This document shows positions 6,373-13,180 of a stretch of DNA of 13,384 bases, piece after piece. The stretch covers positions 1 to 13,384 of the forward strand of contig JAUVSA010000027.1 in assembly GCA_030597345.1 (NCBI GenBank). The letters run 5' to 3'. Positions within the stretch are counted from its first letter, which is position 1. Every line of letters begins with the position of its first letter. Position numbers and translations under genes: made by a program. Source of the stretch: Bacillota bacterium (GTDB lineage: Bacteria; Armatimonadota; Hebobacteria; Hebobacterales; Hebobacteraceae). The notes under the pieces were generated by a model. That model was not told the origin of the DNA. It made no database searches and saw nothing but the letters and a program-made list of their open reading frames with translations.

Positions 6373-8997
6373 TCAGGCTGCCCCGCGCGACCTCTTCGCA
6401 CCGCGGGTGGGAGAGGACCTCACGGACAGCGGCACTCCAGGCCTGATCTGCACCGGCTTCCTCAGCTCGATCATTCCGGAACGGTGTTCGAAGCCCAGCT
6501 TCCGCTTACCCCAGGAGACCGACTTGACTTTGCGGCCGCGGAGGAAGGGGAGGTCGAGTCTCTCCAGCGTAAGCGACCCGTACAGAACGCGCAGCACCAC
6601 TTCGCGAGGCCTCATCTCGAGGACCCCCCATCCTGAATTGAGCGACCAGAAGCACTTGAACCGTCCGTTCTTCGGCTGGATAGGATGGAAGCCGACGAGT
6701 CCGGCCACCATGTCGAACTGGAAGCCGCTGAAGGCGTTGAGGAGCGAGTAGCTGGCGGTGGAGCGGGCGTAGTTGCTGCCGCACTCGAACTCGTTCCAGG
6801 GGTTGCGCTTCTCGCCGTCGTAGCGCGCGCGGACGGCGGCGACGACCTGCATGCCCTGCTTCACCATTCCGGACTGAATCATGTGAACGGCCGCCGCGTA
6901 CTCGAATCCGTTCATGGTCTCGCTGGCGTAGGGGACGGGGACCATAGGCTTGCGTCTGCCTTCGGGCCAGTCGCAGATGACGAGTCCGGCTTCGTCGTTG
7001 AGGCTGTAGATGCGGCAGGGGTTGTAGAAGTCACGCATAGACCGCTTGAAGTTGTGCTTGAAGAGCGACCGAAGGGCCGTTTTCGTGCGCCTGGGGTCGA
7101 AAATGGCGCCGAGGCCGTACAGATCGGCGTGCCATTGGGCGAGCACCTGATCGATGCCACAGCCATCCCCGATCTGGTGCTTGATCTCTCCGTGCTCTTC
7201 GTCCCAGTAGGCGTCGGAAGCGTCGAAGTTGTCTGGGATCGACTTATCCTTCAGGTCAAGACGCTGGTGATAGTACTCGCCGTTGAAGAGGTGGTCTTCG
7301 ACCCACCGCTTTCCCCTTGCGAAGAGCGCGCGGTACTCGCTCGCGGCGTCGTTGTCGCCGAGATGCTCGGCCATCTCGGCGCCGGCCTTGAGCGCGGCGA
7401 GGTAGAATCCGGTGAGCCACGAGTTGGGGGCGAACAACTCCATGTCTAGGGTGTGGTGCTGGCGACCGTGAAGAACGCCGGTCTTCTCGGGGTCCCAGCG
7501 GTCCTCGTTCTTCGGCGACCAGGCGAACTCGATGGACTTCTTCACCGCGGGCCAGAGGGAGCGGAGCCAGTCGGTATCGCCGCTGATCTTCCACTCGCGG
7601 TAGGTCTTGATGACGCCGCCGAACTGACCATCCGCGCAGGGACGGAAGCGCGATCGGCCGGATCCCAGGGGGAGCTGCATGCGAAACGACATGCCTCCTT
7701 CAGGGTCCTGGTTGTAGGCGAAATCGGAGTCGCGAATGGAGCGCTCGAGCTTGGGGAAGAGGAAGGGAAGGGCCTGCGCGTAGTTCCAGACGTGGGTGCA
7801 GGTGCCTTCGCAGCAGCCCGCGCTGGCGTGGCAGCCCTCCCAGCCATAGAAGGTGCCGTCCTCGAGGCGCAAGACGGTGGGGCTCTTCAGGATCGACAGG
7901 TTGGCGGAGACTGCGTCGAGTGCGGCCGGCGGGAGGTCTGAGGAGAAGAGCGCCTCCTTGAACGTCAGAGTCTCGCGGTAGAGCCGGTTCCAGTTCTTCA
8001 GACAGTAGCTCGCGGTGGCGTTGGAATCCTTGAAGACGGTGGCGTAGTAGTTCTTCCAGGTGGGGGAAACGCCGGTCTTCCGCGCCCGCTCCGGCGCGCC
8101 CGGGTCCCAGTGATTCTCGCAGTTGGGGAAGTTCCAGGAGATGACGAAGCGAACTCTGGCGGTCTTGCCGGGCGGGAGGCGGAGGTGAGCGGCGATGGTG
8201 CCGTGGGTGTTCTGGCCGGCCGTATCCGCGGAGTAGCGCCGATCCTCGAGCTTGCCGGGGGAGGTGAAGTCGCGCCAGTAGACTTCGAGGTCGCTGAACC
8301 ACAGGGGAGTGCTCTGGAACCAGTATCGCTGCTGGCTGACGTCGGCCGCGTCGGTGGCGAGGGTGAGGTCGCCATAGGCGACGTCATTGGGATCGAGAGC
8401 ATCGGAGGTGAGTCGGAGGGCGGTGAGCTTGGTCCGTTTGCGAAGTCCATTGAGGTTGTTCGCGGGGAGCGGATTCCTGAGCGTGCCGGCGATGGTGTAG
8501 GTCAGCGGCTTCTTCGTGGTGTTCGTGACCTCGATCTCGAAGAAGGCGGCGGGGAGGCCGGAGTCCTCGTCCTTGAGGGGGATGAACGGGTTGAAAGCCG
8601 TCATGCGGACGCGGCCGGGGAACTTCCTTTCCTTGAAGGTGAGGGATGCGATCGGGAACTCGCCGCGGAACTCACAGTCGCGGAAGTGCGGCATCCCTGC
8701 CAGGTTCTCGCGAGCGGGCCCGAAGCCGAAGCCAACGTACTGGCCCGATTGGCTCGCGCCCTGATAGGGCGGCGGTAAGTCACCGCTGAGGACGCGCGCG
8801 TCGAGCACCTTGCCTCCCGCCTCCGCCTTGATGGCGAAGTGGGAGAAGCCGTTCGCGCTGCCCTTATTCGGCCGGTTGAAGATCTCCCAGTCGATCAGGC
8901 GGCCGTTGCCGGCGAGCCCAATGCAGCCGGTTCCGATGCCGCCGAGGGGGAAGGAGATCTCGTTGGTCTTTGGGCCTCTGTAGGTGAAGCGGGGCAT
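6373..8997 (-). CDS. GH116 family glycoside hydrolase (GBA2-like, DUF608)
   Basis: The 874-residue product has the two-part GH116 architecture: an N-terminal beta-rich domain and a C-terminal (alpha/alpha)6-like catalytic domain (DUF608). The family opening is clear (ISFPLGGIGTGCIGLAGNGRLIDWEIFNRPNKG, about 14-46). By matching to GBA2-type motifs, E387 (GWEG, like LEG) is the likely nucleophile and D518 (HTLDME, like TYDGW) the likely acid/base. Other shared segments are THVWNYAQAL (401-410), PKLERS (415-420), APNSWLTGFYLAALKAG (523-539) and NYARSTASYSLLNAFSGF (742-759). Four cysteines (C389, C395, C396, C400) crowd the loop after E387. There is no signal peptide, so it is expected to be cytoplasmic, hydrolysing beta-linked glucosides or xylosides after import; specificity is not certain. 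The ATG has a GGAG about 6 nt upstream. It converges on the sugar-ABC operon, which suggests a shared substrate but a separate promoter. Confidence 0.88.
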   Translation of the reverse strand: MPRFTYRGPKTNEISFPLGGIGTGCIGLAGNGRLIDWEIFNRPNKGSANGFSHFAIKAEAGGKVLDARVLSGDLPPPYQGASQSGQYVGFGFGPARENLAGMPHFRDCEFRGEFPIASLTFKERKFPGRVRMTAFNPFIPLKDEDSGLPAAFFEIEVTNTTKKPLTYTIAGTLRNPLPANNLNGLRKRTKLTALRLTSDALDPNDVAYGDLTLATDAADVSQQRYWFQSTPLWFSDLEVYWRDFTSPGKLEDRRYSADTAGQNTHGTIAAHLRLPPGKTARVRFVISWNFPNCENHWDPGAPERARKTGVSPTWKNYYATVFKDSNATASYCLKNWNRLYRETLTFKEALFSSDLPPAALDAVSANLSILKSPTVLRLEDGTFYGWEGCHASAGCCEGTCTHVWNYAQALPFLFPKLERSIRDSDFAYNQDPEGGMSFRMQLPLGSGRSRFRPCADGQFGGVIKTYREWKISGDTDWLRSLWPAVKKSIEFAWSPKNEDRWDPEKTGVLHGRQHHTLDMELFAPNSWLTGFYLAALKAGAEMAEHLGDNDAASEYRALFARGKRWVEDHLFNGEYYHQRLDLKDKSIPDNFDASDAYWDEEHGEIKHQIGDGCGIDQVLAQWHADLYGLGAIFDPRRTKTALRSLFKHNFKRSMRDFYNPCRIYSLNDEAGLVICDWPEGRRKPMVPVPYASETMNGFEYAAAVHMIQSGMVKQGMQVVAAVRARYDGEKRNPWNEFECGSNYARSTASYSLLNAFSGFQFDMVAGLVGFHPIQPKNGRFKCFWSLNSGWGVLEMRPREVVLRVLYGSLTLERLDLPFLRGRKVKSVSWGKRKLGFEHRSGMIELRKPVQIRPGVPLSVRSSPTRGAKRSRGAA

Positions 8998-9193
8998 AGC
9001 GGTCTCCGGTGGGAAGCGGTCGGAAGGGTAGTTCTCTCTCTGCGGGCGGAATCCCCTCAGGCGGGCCGGGTCGCTCCGGGAATGGGTGGCGAGAGGACCG
9101 AGTCCTGGCCCATGTTTCGAGTCAAATAAGCCGAAGACTCACATAGGAGCACCGGGAGTGACCCAGCCAACGGACGGATAGGCGAAAGGCACG
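8998..9193. promoter_or_regulatory. Divergent intergenic region between the GH116 and MBL-fold genes
   Basis: This 196-bp gap must hold the start signals of both genes, as they are transcribed apart. No convincing -35/-10 pair is seen for either. Small dyads are present: GGAC-cga-GTCC around 9100 and GAGTC/GACTC around 9119-9140. A GGAG lies just before the GH116 start on the minus strand, and AGG (9187-9189) lies just before the GTG at 9194. The string ATAGGAG (9143-9149) also occurs in the operator repeats at 12894-12900, which may be chance. Confidence 0.35.
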
Positions 9194-9790
9194 GTGAAGG
9201 TCTTCAACCTAACGGAGTCGGCTGAGGTGTACACCTCGAATGTATACCTCGTCAGGGGCAGCCGGAACGCGATCGAGGATGTCAACAGTCTGATCGATGT
9301 GGGGCAGGACCCTGCGGTGCTGGAGAAGATCGCAACTGCACCGACCGGGGTCGGCAAGAGACGCATTGCCCAGGTCATTCTCACTCACAGTCACTATGAC
9401 CATGCGGGCATGCTCCCGCGCATTCGGAAGGAGTACGACCCGACCTGCTATGCCTTCTCGAAATCGTTGGCGGGAGTGGACTACCACTTGTACGATGGGC
9501 AGCATCTGAAGTGTGGGGATCGTTTCTTCGAGGTGATACACACCCCCGGGCACACCACTGATTCAGTCTGCCTGTACTGCACGGAGGAGCGGGTGCTGTT
9601 CAGCGGTGATACTCCCCTGCGGATCATGTCTGAAGACCAAACCTATGCCGAGGAGTTCGTGCAGAGTCTGGTTCGTCTCGGCGGTCTGCCAATCGAAACG
9701 GTGTATCCGGGGCATGGGGAGCCTTACGGTGACGGCACTGCGGTCATCCGGGCGTCCGTGCGGATGCTGACCGGGACTAGGGCTGGATGA
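9194..9790 (+). CDS. Metallo-beta-lactamase-fold hydrolase, glyoxalase II-like
   Basis: A 198-residue single-domain MBL-fold protein with all expected metal-binding motifs: H65-x-H67-x-D69-H70 (THSHYDHAG), H120 (HTPGHTTDS), D139 (SGDTP) and H174 (YPGHGEP). Such a set normally binds two metal ions and supports hydrolysis of a thioester, lactone or phosphodiester; the compact form with HTPGHT is closest to glyoxalase II-like hydrolases, but the substrate is unknown. The start is GTG 9194, since an in-frame TAG lies at 9179-9181 and no other start fits; the Shine-Dalgarno site is weak (AAAGG). There is no signal peptide. It is divergent from the GH116 gene and convergent with the SixA-type gene. 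Codons 11-15 contain a perfect 14-bp palindrome, described separately. Confidence 0.88.
   Translation: MKVFNLTESAEVYTSNVYLVRGSRNAIEDVNSLIDVGQDPAVLEKIATAPTGVGKRRIAQVILTHSHYDHAGMLPRIRKEYDPTCYAFSKSLAGVDYHLYDGQHLKCGDRFFEVIHTPGHTTDSVCLYCTEERVLFSGDTPLRIMSEDQTYAEEFVQSLVRLGGLPIETVYPGHGEPYGDGTAVIRASVRMLTGTRAG
9224..9251. repeat. 14-bp perfect palindrome with an adjoining direct repeat inside the MBL gene
   Basis: GAGGTGTACACCTC (9224-9237) is a perfect palindrome about 30 bp inside the gene. TGTACACCTCG (9228-9238) recurs with one mismatch as TGTATACCTCG (9241-9251). The core GTGTACAC is also the centre of GAGTGTACACTC (12862-12873) in the regulator's operator array. It may be a binding site or simply a product of the coding sequence (V-Y-T-S / V-Y-L-V). 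Confidence 0.4.
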
Positions 9791-9947
9791 TTGCGAGGGG
9801 GCGGAGGCGGTGCAACGCGGCCGCCAGTTCGTGGCGGCGCGGCCTGGCGAAGTCGGGGGCGAGGTTGGGGGGCATGGTCTCGAGGCCCTTGTCGTCGAGG
9901 CGCCGGAGATCGTCGCGGAGCCGGTTCTGCGGGATCAGACGGGACAT
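9777..9947 (-). CDS. Possible small protein of unknown function, 56 residues
   Basis: On the minus strand an ATG at 9947-9945 opens a 56-residue frame ending at TAG 9779-9777. It is rich in Arg and Leu with alternating charges (MSRLIPQNRLRDDLRRLDDK…), the sort of pattern that could be helical. It lies just downstream of the SixA-type gene and in the same frame, after that gene's stop, and its 3' end overlaps the convergent MBL gene by 14 bp. There is no clear Shine-Dalgarno site. No family is recognised. Otherwise the 187-bp gap holds only a GCCGCC/GGCGGC hairpin (9820-9825 / 9833-9838) without a T-tract, which might serve as a convergent terminator. The ORF could be an accident of GC-rich sequence. 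Confidence 0.25.
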   Translation of the reverse strand: MSRLIPQNRLRDDLRRLDDKGLETMPPNLAPDFARPRRHELAAALHRLRPLAIIQP

Positions 9948-9977
9948 GTGGCTACCGGCCTGAATGTCCCTGGTGAG

Positions 9978-10448
9978 TCATTCGCTGGCAAAGAAGTCGG
10001 GTGTGAGGAGCCAAACCAGTAGCCCCTGTCCCGGCTCGACGCGTTCGGTCTGCACGTAGGCGAGCCCGCTTGTCCTCATCCGAACGCGGGCGGGGCCGAT
10101 GAGCTGACCGACGATGGAGCTGAAGTCAGGCTCGTGACCAACCAAGAGGATGGGATCCTGGGCGCGAGCGGCGACGAGATCTTGGATCGCACCGAGATGA
10201 CAGCCGGAGCCGAGCCGCTCGTCGGCATGCGCGGGGACGCCGAAGACTTCCTGCAGCACCTCCCCCGTCTCGCGGGCCCGCCTGAGCGGACTCGTCAGAA
10301 TGACCTCCGGCCGCAGCCCCGCGCTGCGGGCCGCCTGCGCCACCGCAGCCGTTTCTCGTTTTCCCCGCTCGGTCAGGCAGCGCGCTTCATCAGACGTCCC
10401 GGCCGAGGTAGGCTCTGCGTCACCGTGTCGGAGGAAGTAGAGGTTCAT
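9978..10448 (-). CDS. sixA: SixA-type phosphohistidine phosphatase (histidine phosphatase superfamily)
   Basis: A 156-residue cytoplasmic protein of the short SixA branch of the histidine phosphatase superfamily, which in Escherichia coli removes phosphate from histidine phosphocarrier domains. The catalytic motif LRHGDAE near the N-terminus supplies R7, H8 and G9. TSPLRRARET (52-61) provides the second phosphate-binding arginine region, and VGHEPDFSSIVGQLIG (103-118) carries the second catalytic histidine, H105. The length is typical of the family. The ATG at 10448 follows GAGGGGGGA on the minus strand. It lies 163 bp downstream of the sulfatase-superfamily gene on the same strand; this gap is long for an operon, though no strong terminator is seen. 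The physiological partner here is unknown. Confidence 0.85.
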   Translation of the reverse strand: MNLYFLRHGDAEPTSAGTSDEARCLTERGKRETAAVAQAARSAGLRPEVILTSPLRRARETGEVLQEVFGVPAHADERLGSGCHLGAIQDLVAARAQDPILLVGHEPDFSSIVGQLIGPARVRMRTSGLAYVQTERVEPGQGLLVWLLTPDFFASE

Positions 10449-10611
10449 TGGGGTCCCCCCTCAAGCACCTGGAACTCGCACTGCTACTCAGCTTCGAGGG
10501 GTGTCTCGAAATCGCCTGCAAGAGCGTTCGGGGCGCCGCTGCGTCTCTGCCGGTGACTTCCGCGGGGCACGAGCCGCGGCCGGTGCGGCAGCCTCCGGCG
10601 CGCCTGCGCGA
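10449..10611 (-). other. Gap between the sulfatase-superfamily and SixA-type genes
   Basis: This 163-bp stretch has no convincing coding frame. It contains a CCGCGG (10560-10565) / CCGCGG (10574-10579) self-complementary pair with an 8-nt loop and, at the SixA side, the ribosome site of that gene. No T-run follows the hairpin, so termination is uncertain. Confidence 0.3.
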
Positions 10612-12663
10612 TCACTCGACGTAGCCCACGGCCTCCAGCTCCCGCCGTAGCTTCTCCGGAACCTCTGGCACCGGCTCGGGCTCAGTGGCGCACAAGTCGT
10701 GCCAATAGAGCTGGTCGAGCAACCACCGAGCGATTAGCTGTTCGTGGTAAGAGACGCGGACCGGAAGGAGCGCTGTGAAGTCTATCCGTTCGGACGGATC
10801 GCGGCGCGTGTCCCAGAGGCCGACGGCTCTGTCGGACACGAGCTGCCACGGGACCGCAGACATGTCGACGACCCGTTTGTACCCGTCTTCGTCGATGACG
10901 CAGACGAGATCGAGGCTGTTGTCGCCGTACCTGGCCAGCTCTGCGAAGATCGGGCGCGGCCGTGACAACACCGGGTGCAGGGCCGGCAGAGCCAAGTCGA
11001 AGCCGGGGAGTGGATATCCCGTGGGAGGGTCTGCGCCGGTGACGCTCAGGATGGTGGGATACAGGTCGATCAGGCTGACCGGCTGGCTCACTGACACACC
11101 GCCGAATTCTCCCCCGGGGAACCGAACGATGAGCGGCACCTGCAGCTCTTCCCTGCCGAGGGTGCGGCCGTGATCCAGGACATCGCGTTCGAGGAAGGCC
11201 TCGCCGTGATCCGCCGAGAGTATGATGAGGGAGTTGTGGAAACGGCCTGTCCGGCGCAGGAGATCGAGGAACTCGCCGAAGCCTCTGTCGGCCTCGAAGA
11301 CACAGGCATCGTAGCAGTCGATGAAGTACTCGACGTCCTCGCGCCCGAGATCTGGGTCGTACAGTCCGCCCGCCTCCAGGAGGTCGGGATAGTTGGGCTG
11401 GTGGCGGCCGGAGAAGCCGCGGTTGAAGCGACGGAAGCTGTCGGGTGCGGCGGCGTAGGGGAGGTGGGGTTCCATGGTGTGGAGGTACATGAAGACCGGT
11501 TCGGCCGGGTCCTGCGCGGCCAAGAATTCTGCGGCCCGGGTGTTCACCCACTCGCAGGACGGAGGGCCGGGGTCGGAGTCCTGGTCGGAGGCGCAGGAGA
11601 GCTCGTCAAAGCCCTGGGCGAATCCGAAAGGCGCGGACAGGTGCGCGTTTGCGCTTACGAGGGCGGTCCTGTAGCCGGCGGGTCGGAGTGCCTCAGGCAG
11701 AAGCACGAGCCATTCAGGCAGCCGGGCGGCCGGGAACTGGGCCGCAGCACGATGCATGGCCGGATAACAACCGCTGAGCAGGGATGCAATAGAGGGGACT
11801 GTCCAGGTGGCCGCGGCGTAGGCGCTTCGGTAGAGCGTGGCGGTAGCGGCGAAGGCGCGAATGGACGGGGAGGTATTGCGGTGGTAGCCATACGGCCCGA
11901 GGTGATCTGCGCGAAGTGCGTCGACGACGTAGACGAACACGTCGGGCGGGCGCCTCGATCCTCTTTCGCTCCGCGCGCCCAGGCCGAGAGGCGGCTCACC
12001 AGTCGAGGCTGGTGGAGGGATGAAGCGGTCGGGATCGGGGCCGACATGGTGAGGCATTACAGGGGTGAAGGAGACTTGGAGACGCGCGTTTTCGGGGACA
12101 CGCACAACGTGCCATAGGGAGTCGTCTGCGGCATACACAAAGGGACCATCTGCGGTGCCAGGGACGAGGAAGGACTGGCATCCGAGCTGGCCGACGTGGA
12201 ACCCCATGTCGGCCGATCCATCGTTTTGCCAACCCGCGAACTCGAGACGGACGGGGCCGGACGACGTCACTAGCTCCGCGGAGCAGCCGAGCTGGCCGCG
12301 GATGGGCTTCTTCTCGGGATGCCGCGCCTGTAGGTCGCCGCGCACATCGAATCGGATGACTTGCCCGGCCCATTGCTCTAGGTCTATCTCCGCGTAGGCC
12401 ATGGCCCGGTGCTTGCGGGAGCTGGAGAAGAGAATCTGCGCGCGGTGGACGACTGGCGCGCGACCATCGGCCGATATGGTCACCGATACGTTCATTATCC
12501 CGTCGTTCCACGGCTCGGCGCGCAGGACCGCGAGGCCCGCCGCTCCCAGCAACAGCGCGGCAAGCACCAAAGCCCAGAGGGGAATGGGGAAACGCACGTT
12601 GGCGGTGCGCGGCGGGCGACGAGCGCGAGAGCGCTGGCCCGACGAATCCGTGGTTGATGCCAT
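10612..12663 (-). CDS. Membrane-anchored sulfatase-superfamily protein with Thr at the nucleophile site
   Basis: A 683-residue protein of the alkaline phosphatase/sulfatase superfamily. A basic cytoplasmic N-terminus is followed by one membrane helix (about 26-48), then a beta-rich region (about 55-230) and the hydrolase domain (240 to the end), which should face the cell exterior. Metal-site motifs are visible: D248 (VYVVDALRADHLGPYGY), then D485-H486 (LSADHGEAF) and a following H498 (LDHGRTLG). YLHTMEPH (393-400) and LIDLYPTILSVTG also match the family. The nucleophile segment is TWTVPSIASLLSG, so T288 stands where formylglycine sulfatases have Cys or Ser in C/S-x-P-x-R. Either it acts as a Thr-nucleophile phosphatase or phosphotransferase, as in lipoteichoic acid synthases, or it is not a true sulfatase. 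The C-terminus is LRRELEAVGYVE. It is divergent from the regulator gene; a candidate promoter is listed separately. The substrate is unknown. Confidence 0.85.
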   Translation of the reverse strand: MASTTDSSGQRSRARRPPRTANVRFPIPLWALVLAALLLGAAGLAVLRAEPWNDGIMNVSVTISADGRAPVVHRAQILFSSSRKHRAMAYAEIDLEQWAGQVIRFDVRGDLQARHPEKKPIRGQLGCSAELVTSSGPVRLEFAGWQNDGSADMGFHVGQLGCQSFLVPGTADGPFVYAADDSLWHVVRVPENARLQVSFTPVMPHHVGPDPDRFIPPPASTGEPPLGLGARSERGSRRPPDVFVYVVDALRADHLGPYGYHRNTSPSIRAFAATATLYRSAYAAATWTVPSIASLLSGCYPAMHRAAAQFPAARLPEWLVLLPEALRPAGYRTALVSANAHLSAPFGFAQGFDELSCASDQDSDPGPPSCEWVNTRAAEFLAAQDPAEPVFMYLHTMEPHLPYAAAPDSFRRFNRGFSGRHQPNYPDLLEAGGLYDPDLGREDVEYFIDCYDACVFEADRGFGEFLDLLRRTGRFHNSLIILSADHGEAFLERDVLDHGRTLGREELQVPLIVRFPGGEFGGVSVSQPVSLIDLYPTILSVTGADPPTGYPLPGFDLALPALHPVLSRPRPIFAELARYGDNSLDLVCVIDEDGYKRVVDMSAVPWQLVSDRAVGLWDTRRDPSERIDFTALLPVRVSYHEQLIARWLLDQLYWHDLCATEPEPVPEVPEKLRRELEAVGYVE

Positions 12664-12735
12664 GTGACGACGATACCTCTGCCGACGACGCCGCGAGGAG
12701 GGCTGTCGCTGGTCCGGTGTGAGAGCAGCAGGCCC

Positions 12736-12764
12736 AGTCTATCCGAATGCTCCAGCACCGTCAA
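12736..12764 (-). promoter_or_regulatory. Candidate sigma70-like promoter of the sulfatase-superfamily gene
   Basis: Read on the minus strand, TTGACG (12764-12759) and TAGACT (12741-12736) are separated by exactly 17 bp and match the consensus at 5 of 6 and 4 of 6 positions. The start of transcription would fall near 12729, leaving a leader of about 65 nt. AGAGG lies about 12 nt before the ATG, which is a long spacing. The assignment rests on sequence only. Confidence 0.5.
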
Positions 12765-12843
12765 TCTGCGCGGACCGGCCAGCAGGCCTCAGGGCACTCT
12801 AGATCCCAATCTGAAGACAATGAACCCACTTCCCTGGTGGCCC

Positions 12844-12872
12844 TTGACAACACTCCTATGAGAGTGTACACT
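12844..12872 (+). promoter_or_regulatory. Candidate sigma70-like promoter of the ribbon-helix-helix gene
   Basis: TTGACA (12844-12849, a perfect -35) and TACACT (12867-12872, 4 of 6 for -10) are 17 bp apart. The -10 lies within the operator repeats, and the predicted start near 12879 is about 33 nt before the ATG at 12912. A repressor bound to the repeats would block polymerase. Confidence 0.6.
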
Positions 12873-12905
12873 CCCAAGAGAGTGTACGCTCCTATAGGAG
12901 TGTAA
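12850..12905. repeat. Three tandem 18-bp dyad repeats, likely operator array
   Basis: Units lie at 12852-12869, 12870-12887 and 12888-12905. Units 1 and 2 agree at 16 of 18 bases and units 1 and 3 at 14 of 18. Each carries dyad symmetry: ACACTC/GAGTGT in the first, TACACTC (12867-12873) / GAGTGTA (12880-12886) in the second, and a 20-bp palindrome with one mismatched pair at 12885-12904 in the third (TACGCTCCTA/TAGGAGTGTA). The junction GAGTGTACACTC (12862-12873) is a perfect palindrome too. They overlap the -10 and the ribosome site AGGAG (12896-12900) of the ribbon-helix-helix gene, so they are probably its own operator. Confidence 0.75.
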
Positions 12906-12911
12906 TGACCA

Positions 12912-13175
12912 ATGAGACCTCAAGCGCCGGAAATGGTGACACTCAAGATCCCGCGCCTCCTGTACGAGCGGCTGCAGCAGCTGATCGAGGACACGGGATT
13001 TCGGTCGGTGACGGAGTTCACGACGTATGTGCTGCGGGACCTGGCATCGCAACCAGTCCCGGAGAAGCGGGAGACCAGAAGGTCTGCTGCCAGGCGAAAA
13101 AAGATCAGCTCGCGGATGACGCAGGCCGAGCTGAAGGCGGCGCGGGAGCGGCTGCGGGAGCTGGGATATCTGTAG
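12912..13175 (+). CDS. Ribbon-helix-helix (CopG/Arc-like) transcriptional regulator
   Basis: A small basic protein of 87 residues. Residues 8-14 (MVTLKIP) form the beta strand that inserts into the DNA major groove, and LYERLQQLIEDTGF (17-30) and SVTEFTTYVLRDLAS (32-46) are the two helices of a ribbon-helix-helix dimer. A basic linker (about 51-68) leads to a short helical tail ending RERLRELGYL. Two starts are possible: ATG 12912, 11 nt after AGGAG, or ATG 12933, which begins right at the strand but lacks a ribosome site. An out-of-frame ATG at 12905 is better spaced from AGGAG, but its frame gives no family-like protein. Proteins of this fold bind tandem dyads cooperatively and commonly repress their own genes, which matches the repeats just upstream. 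It may also control the divergent sulfatase-superfamily gene. An antitoxin role is possible, but no toxin gene is adjacent. Confidence 0.85.
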   Translation: MRPQAPEMVTLKIPRLLYERLQQLIEDTGFRSVTEFTTYVLRDLASQPVPEKRETRRSAARRKKISSRMTQAELKAARERLRELGYL

Positions 13176-13180
13176 AAGCT

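Noticed and set aside
6685..7449. A 254-codon open frame on the plus strand
   Set aside because: It is antisense to the GH116 catalytic domain, whose motifs are unmistakable; the Val/Gly/Glu-rich translation is a shadow.
12850..12905. CRISPR-like repeats
   Set aside because: The units are contiguous without spacers and each is a dyad, which fits operators, not a CRISPR array.
12912..13175. Toxin-antitoxin module
   Set aside because: The regulator fold is compatible with an antitoxin, but no small toxin frame lies next to it; only the inverted-repeat region follows.
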